A stretch of 15,755 nucleotides of DNA from an uncultured Bilophila sp. (lineage in GTDB: Bacteria; Desulfobacterota; Desulfovibrionia; Desulfovibrionales; Desulfovibrionaceae), in assembly GCA_959604115.1 (NCBI GenBank), contig CAUHBW010000039.1, forward strand, positions 1 to 15,755, given 5' to 3'. The notes below the pieces were generated by a model that saw nothing but the letters and a program-made list of their open reading frames with translations, was not told the origin of the DNA and ran no database searches. The number at the start of each line of letters is the position of its first letter. The first letter of the stretch is position 1. Position numbers and translations under genes: made by a program. Positions 15,192 through 15,755 of this stretch are shown here, piece after piece.

Positions 15192-15755
15192 ATGATCGAC
15201 ACAAAACGGATAGGCCTTGCCGTTGCGGCGGTCTTATGGGCCCCGGCGGCTCAGGCTGCGCCCGAGGGGGCGGGGCTGGTTCCGCCCGCAATGGCGTTGC
15301 CCGTGCCGTCCGGCCTGCTGGACAGTCTGCTGGTGCTGACGTTTTTCGCGCATCTGGTGCTGGTCAACATTCTGCTCGGTTCGGTGCTGCTGGCGATTCT
15401 CGACCGCCGGGGCACCGCTTCGGACGCGCCGGGCGGGGTGGCCTTTCTGCCCAAGACGCTCGCGCTGGCCGTGAACTTCGGCATCGCGCCCTTCCTGTTT
15501 CTTCAGGTGGCGTACGGGCATTTCCTCTATCCCGGCATCGTGCTCATGGCGGTGTGGTGGCTGGGCGTCATCCTGTTCGTCATGCTCGGCTACTACGGGC
15601 TCTATGTGAGCGACGGCGCGGTCGCGCCGTCCCGGCGCGGGCCGGTGCTGGCCCTGACGGCCCTCCTGCTGCTCATGACCGCGTTCCTGCTGACCAACGC
15701 GAGCACGCTGATGCTGCGGCCCGCCTTCTGGTTCCCGTGGTTCGCCGAGCCGCAC
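15192..15755 (+). CDS. Polytopic membrane protein with signal peptide, 3' end cut by window
   Basis: 188 codons are visible with no stop, so the gene continues past the end. Residues 1-22 look like a cleavable signal peptide (AAQA, then APEG). Hydrophobic segments at ~46-70, ~90-112, ~114-138 and ~151-172 are probable membrane helices. His54 (FFAHLVLVN) and His110 (VAYGHFLY) lie within or at helix edges, a layout seen in membrane haem or quinone proteins. I do not recognise the family, so a respiratory role is only a guess. ATG 15192 follows AGGA at 7 nt. A perfect TATAAT and a leader hairpin lie upstream, and the preceding gene is separated by a terminator, so this starts a separate transcription unit. 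Confidence 0.85.
   Translation, partial: MIDTKRIGLAVAAVLWAPAAQAAPEGAGLVPPAMALPVPSGLLDSLLVLTFFAHLVLVNILLGSVLLAILDRRGTASDAPGGVAFLPKTLALAVNFGIAPFLFLQVAYGHFLYPGIVLMAVWWLGVILFVMLGYYGLYVSDGAVAPSRRGPVLALTALLLLMTAFLLTNASTLMLRPAFWFPWFAEPH

Overview
This is a GC-rich, gene-dense bacterial window. I read nine protein-coding genes in it, seven complete and two running off the ends. It has no tRNA, rRNA, CRISPR array, transposase or other clear mobile element. The mix suggests an anaerobe. It has a fused TRAP permease, two flavin/[4Fe-4S] enoate-reductase-type enzymes, a sigma-54 activator, and a secreted hydrolase with a Cys-plus-basic C-terminal sorting tail. Desulfovibrionaceae (Bilophila/Desulfovibrio-like) is my best guess and Synergistota the main alternative. 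No phylogenetic marker is present, so this is inference from gene content only.

Left module (1-7702). On the minus strand, reading right to left, lie two paralogous ~650-residue NADH:flavin oxidoreductases (5217-3280 and 3135-1183) and then a fused TRAP permease (963-1, truncated by the window edge). Divergent from them is an AcoR/DhaR-type sigma-54 enhancer-binding activator (5683-7608). Between them is a strong -24/-12 promoter reading toward the oxidoreductases (5411-5397). About 100-130 bp upstream of it is a perfect 18-bp palindrome with an extra direct half-site (5506-5544). The simplest reading is that the activator senses a small molecule and switches on its uptake (TRAP) and cytoplasmic reduction (two FMN/FAD/Fe-S reductases).

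Middle module (7711-11890). Three genes overlap by 4 bp at each junction on the minus strand: a NarL-type response regulator, a dipeptide-type periplasmic binding protein without any permease, and a two-transmembrane HisKA_3-type histidine kinase with a long periplasmic domain. This looks like a three-component sensor in which the binding protein supplies the ligand signal. A sigma-70-like promoter lies just upstream of the response regulator.

Right module (11913-15755). Divergent from the sensor operon is a large exported YtcJ-like amidohydrolase (12003-14840) with an extra C-terminal domain and a GGC/hydrophobic/poly-Arg tail. An inverted repeat (11913-11928) sits in the shared promoter region. 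A 351-bp gap follows, holding several strong hairpins, a UUCG-loop terminator, a perfect TATAAT and a leader stem-loop. The last gene starts at 15192, encodes a polytopic membrane protein with a signal peptide, and continues past the window end.
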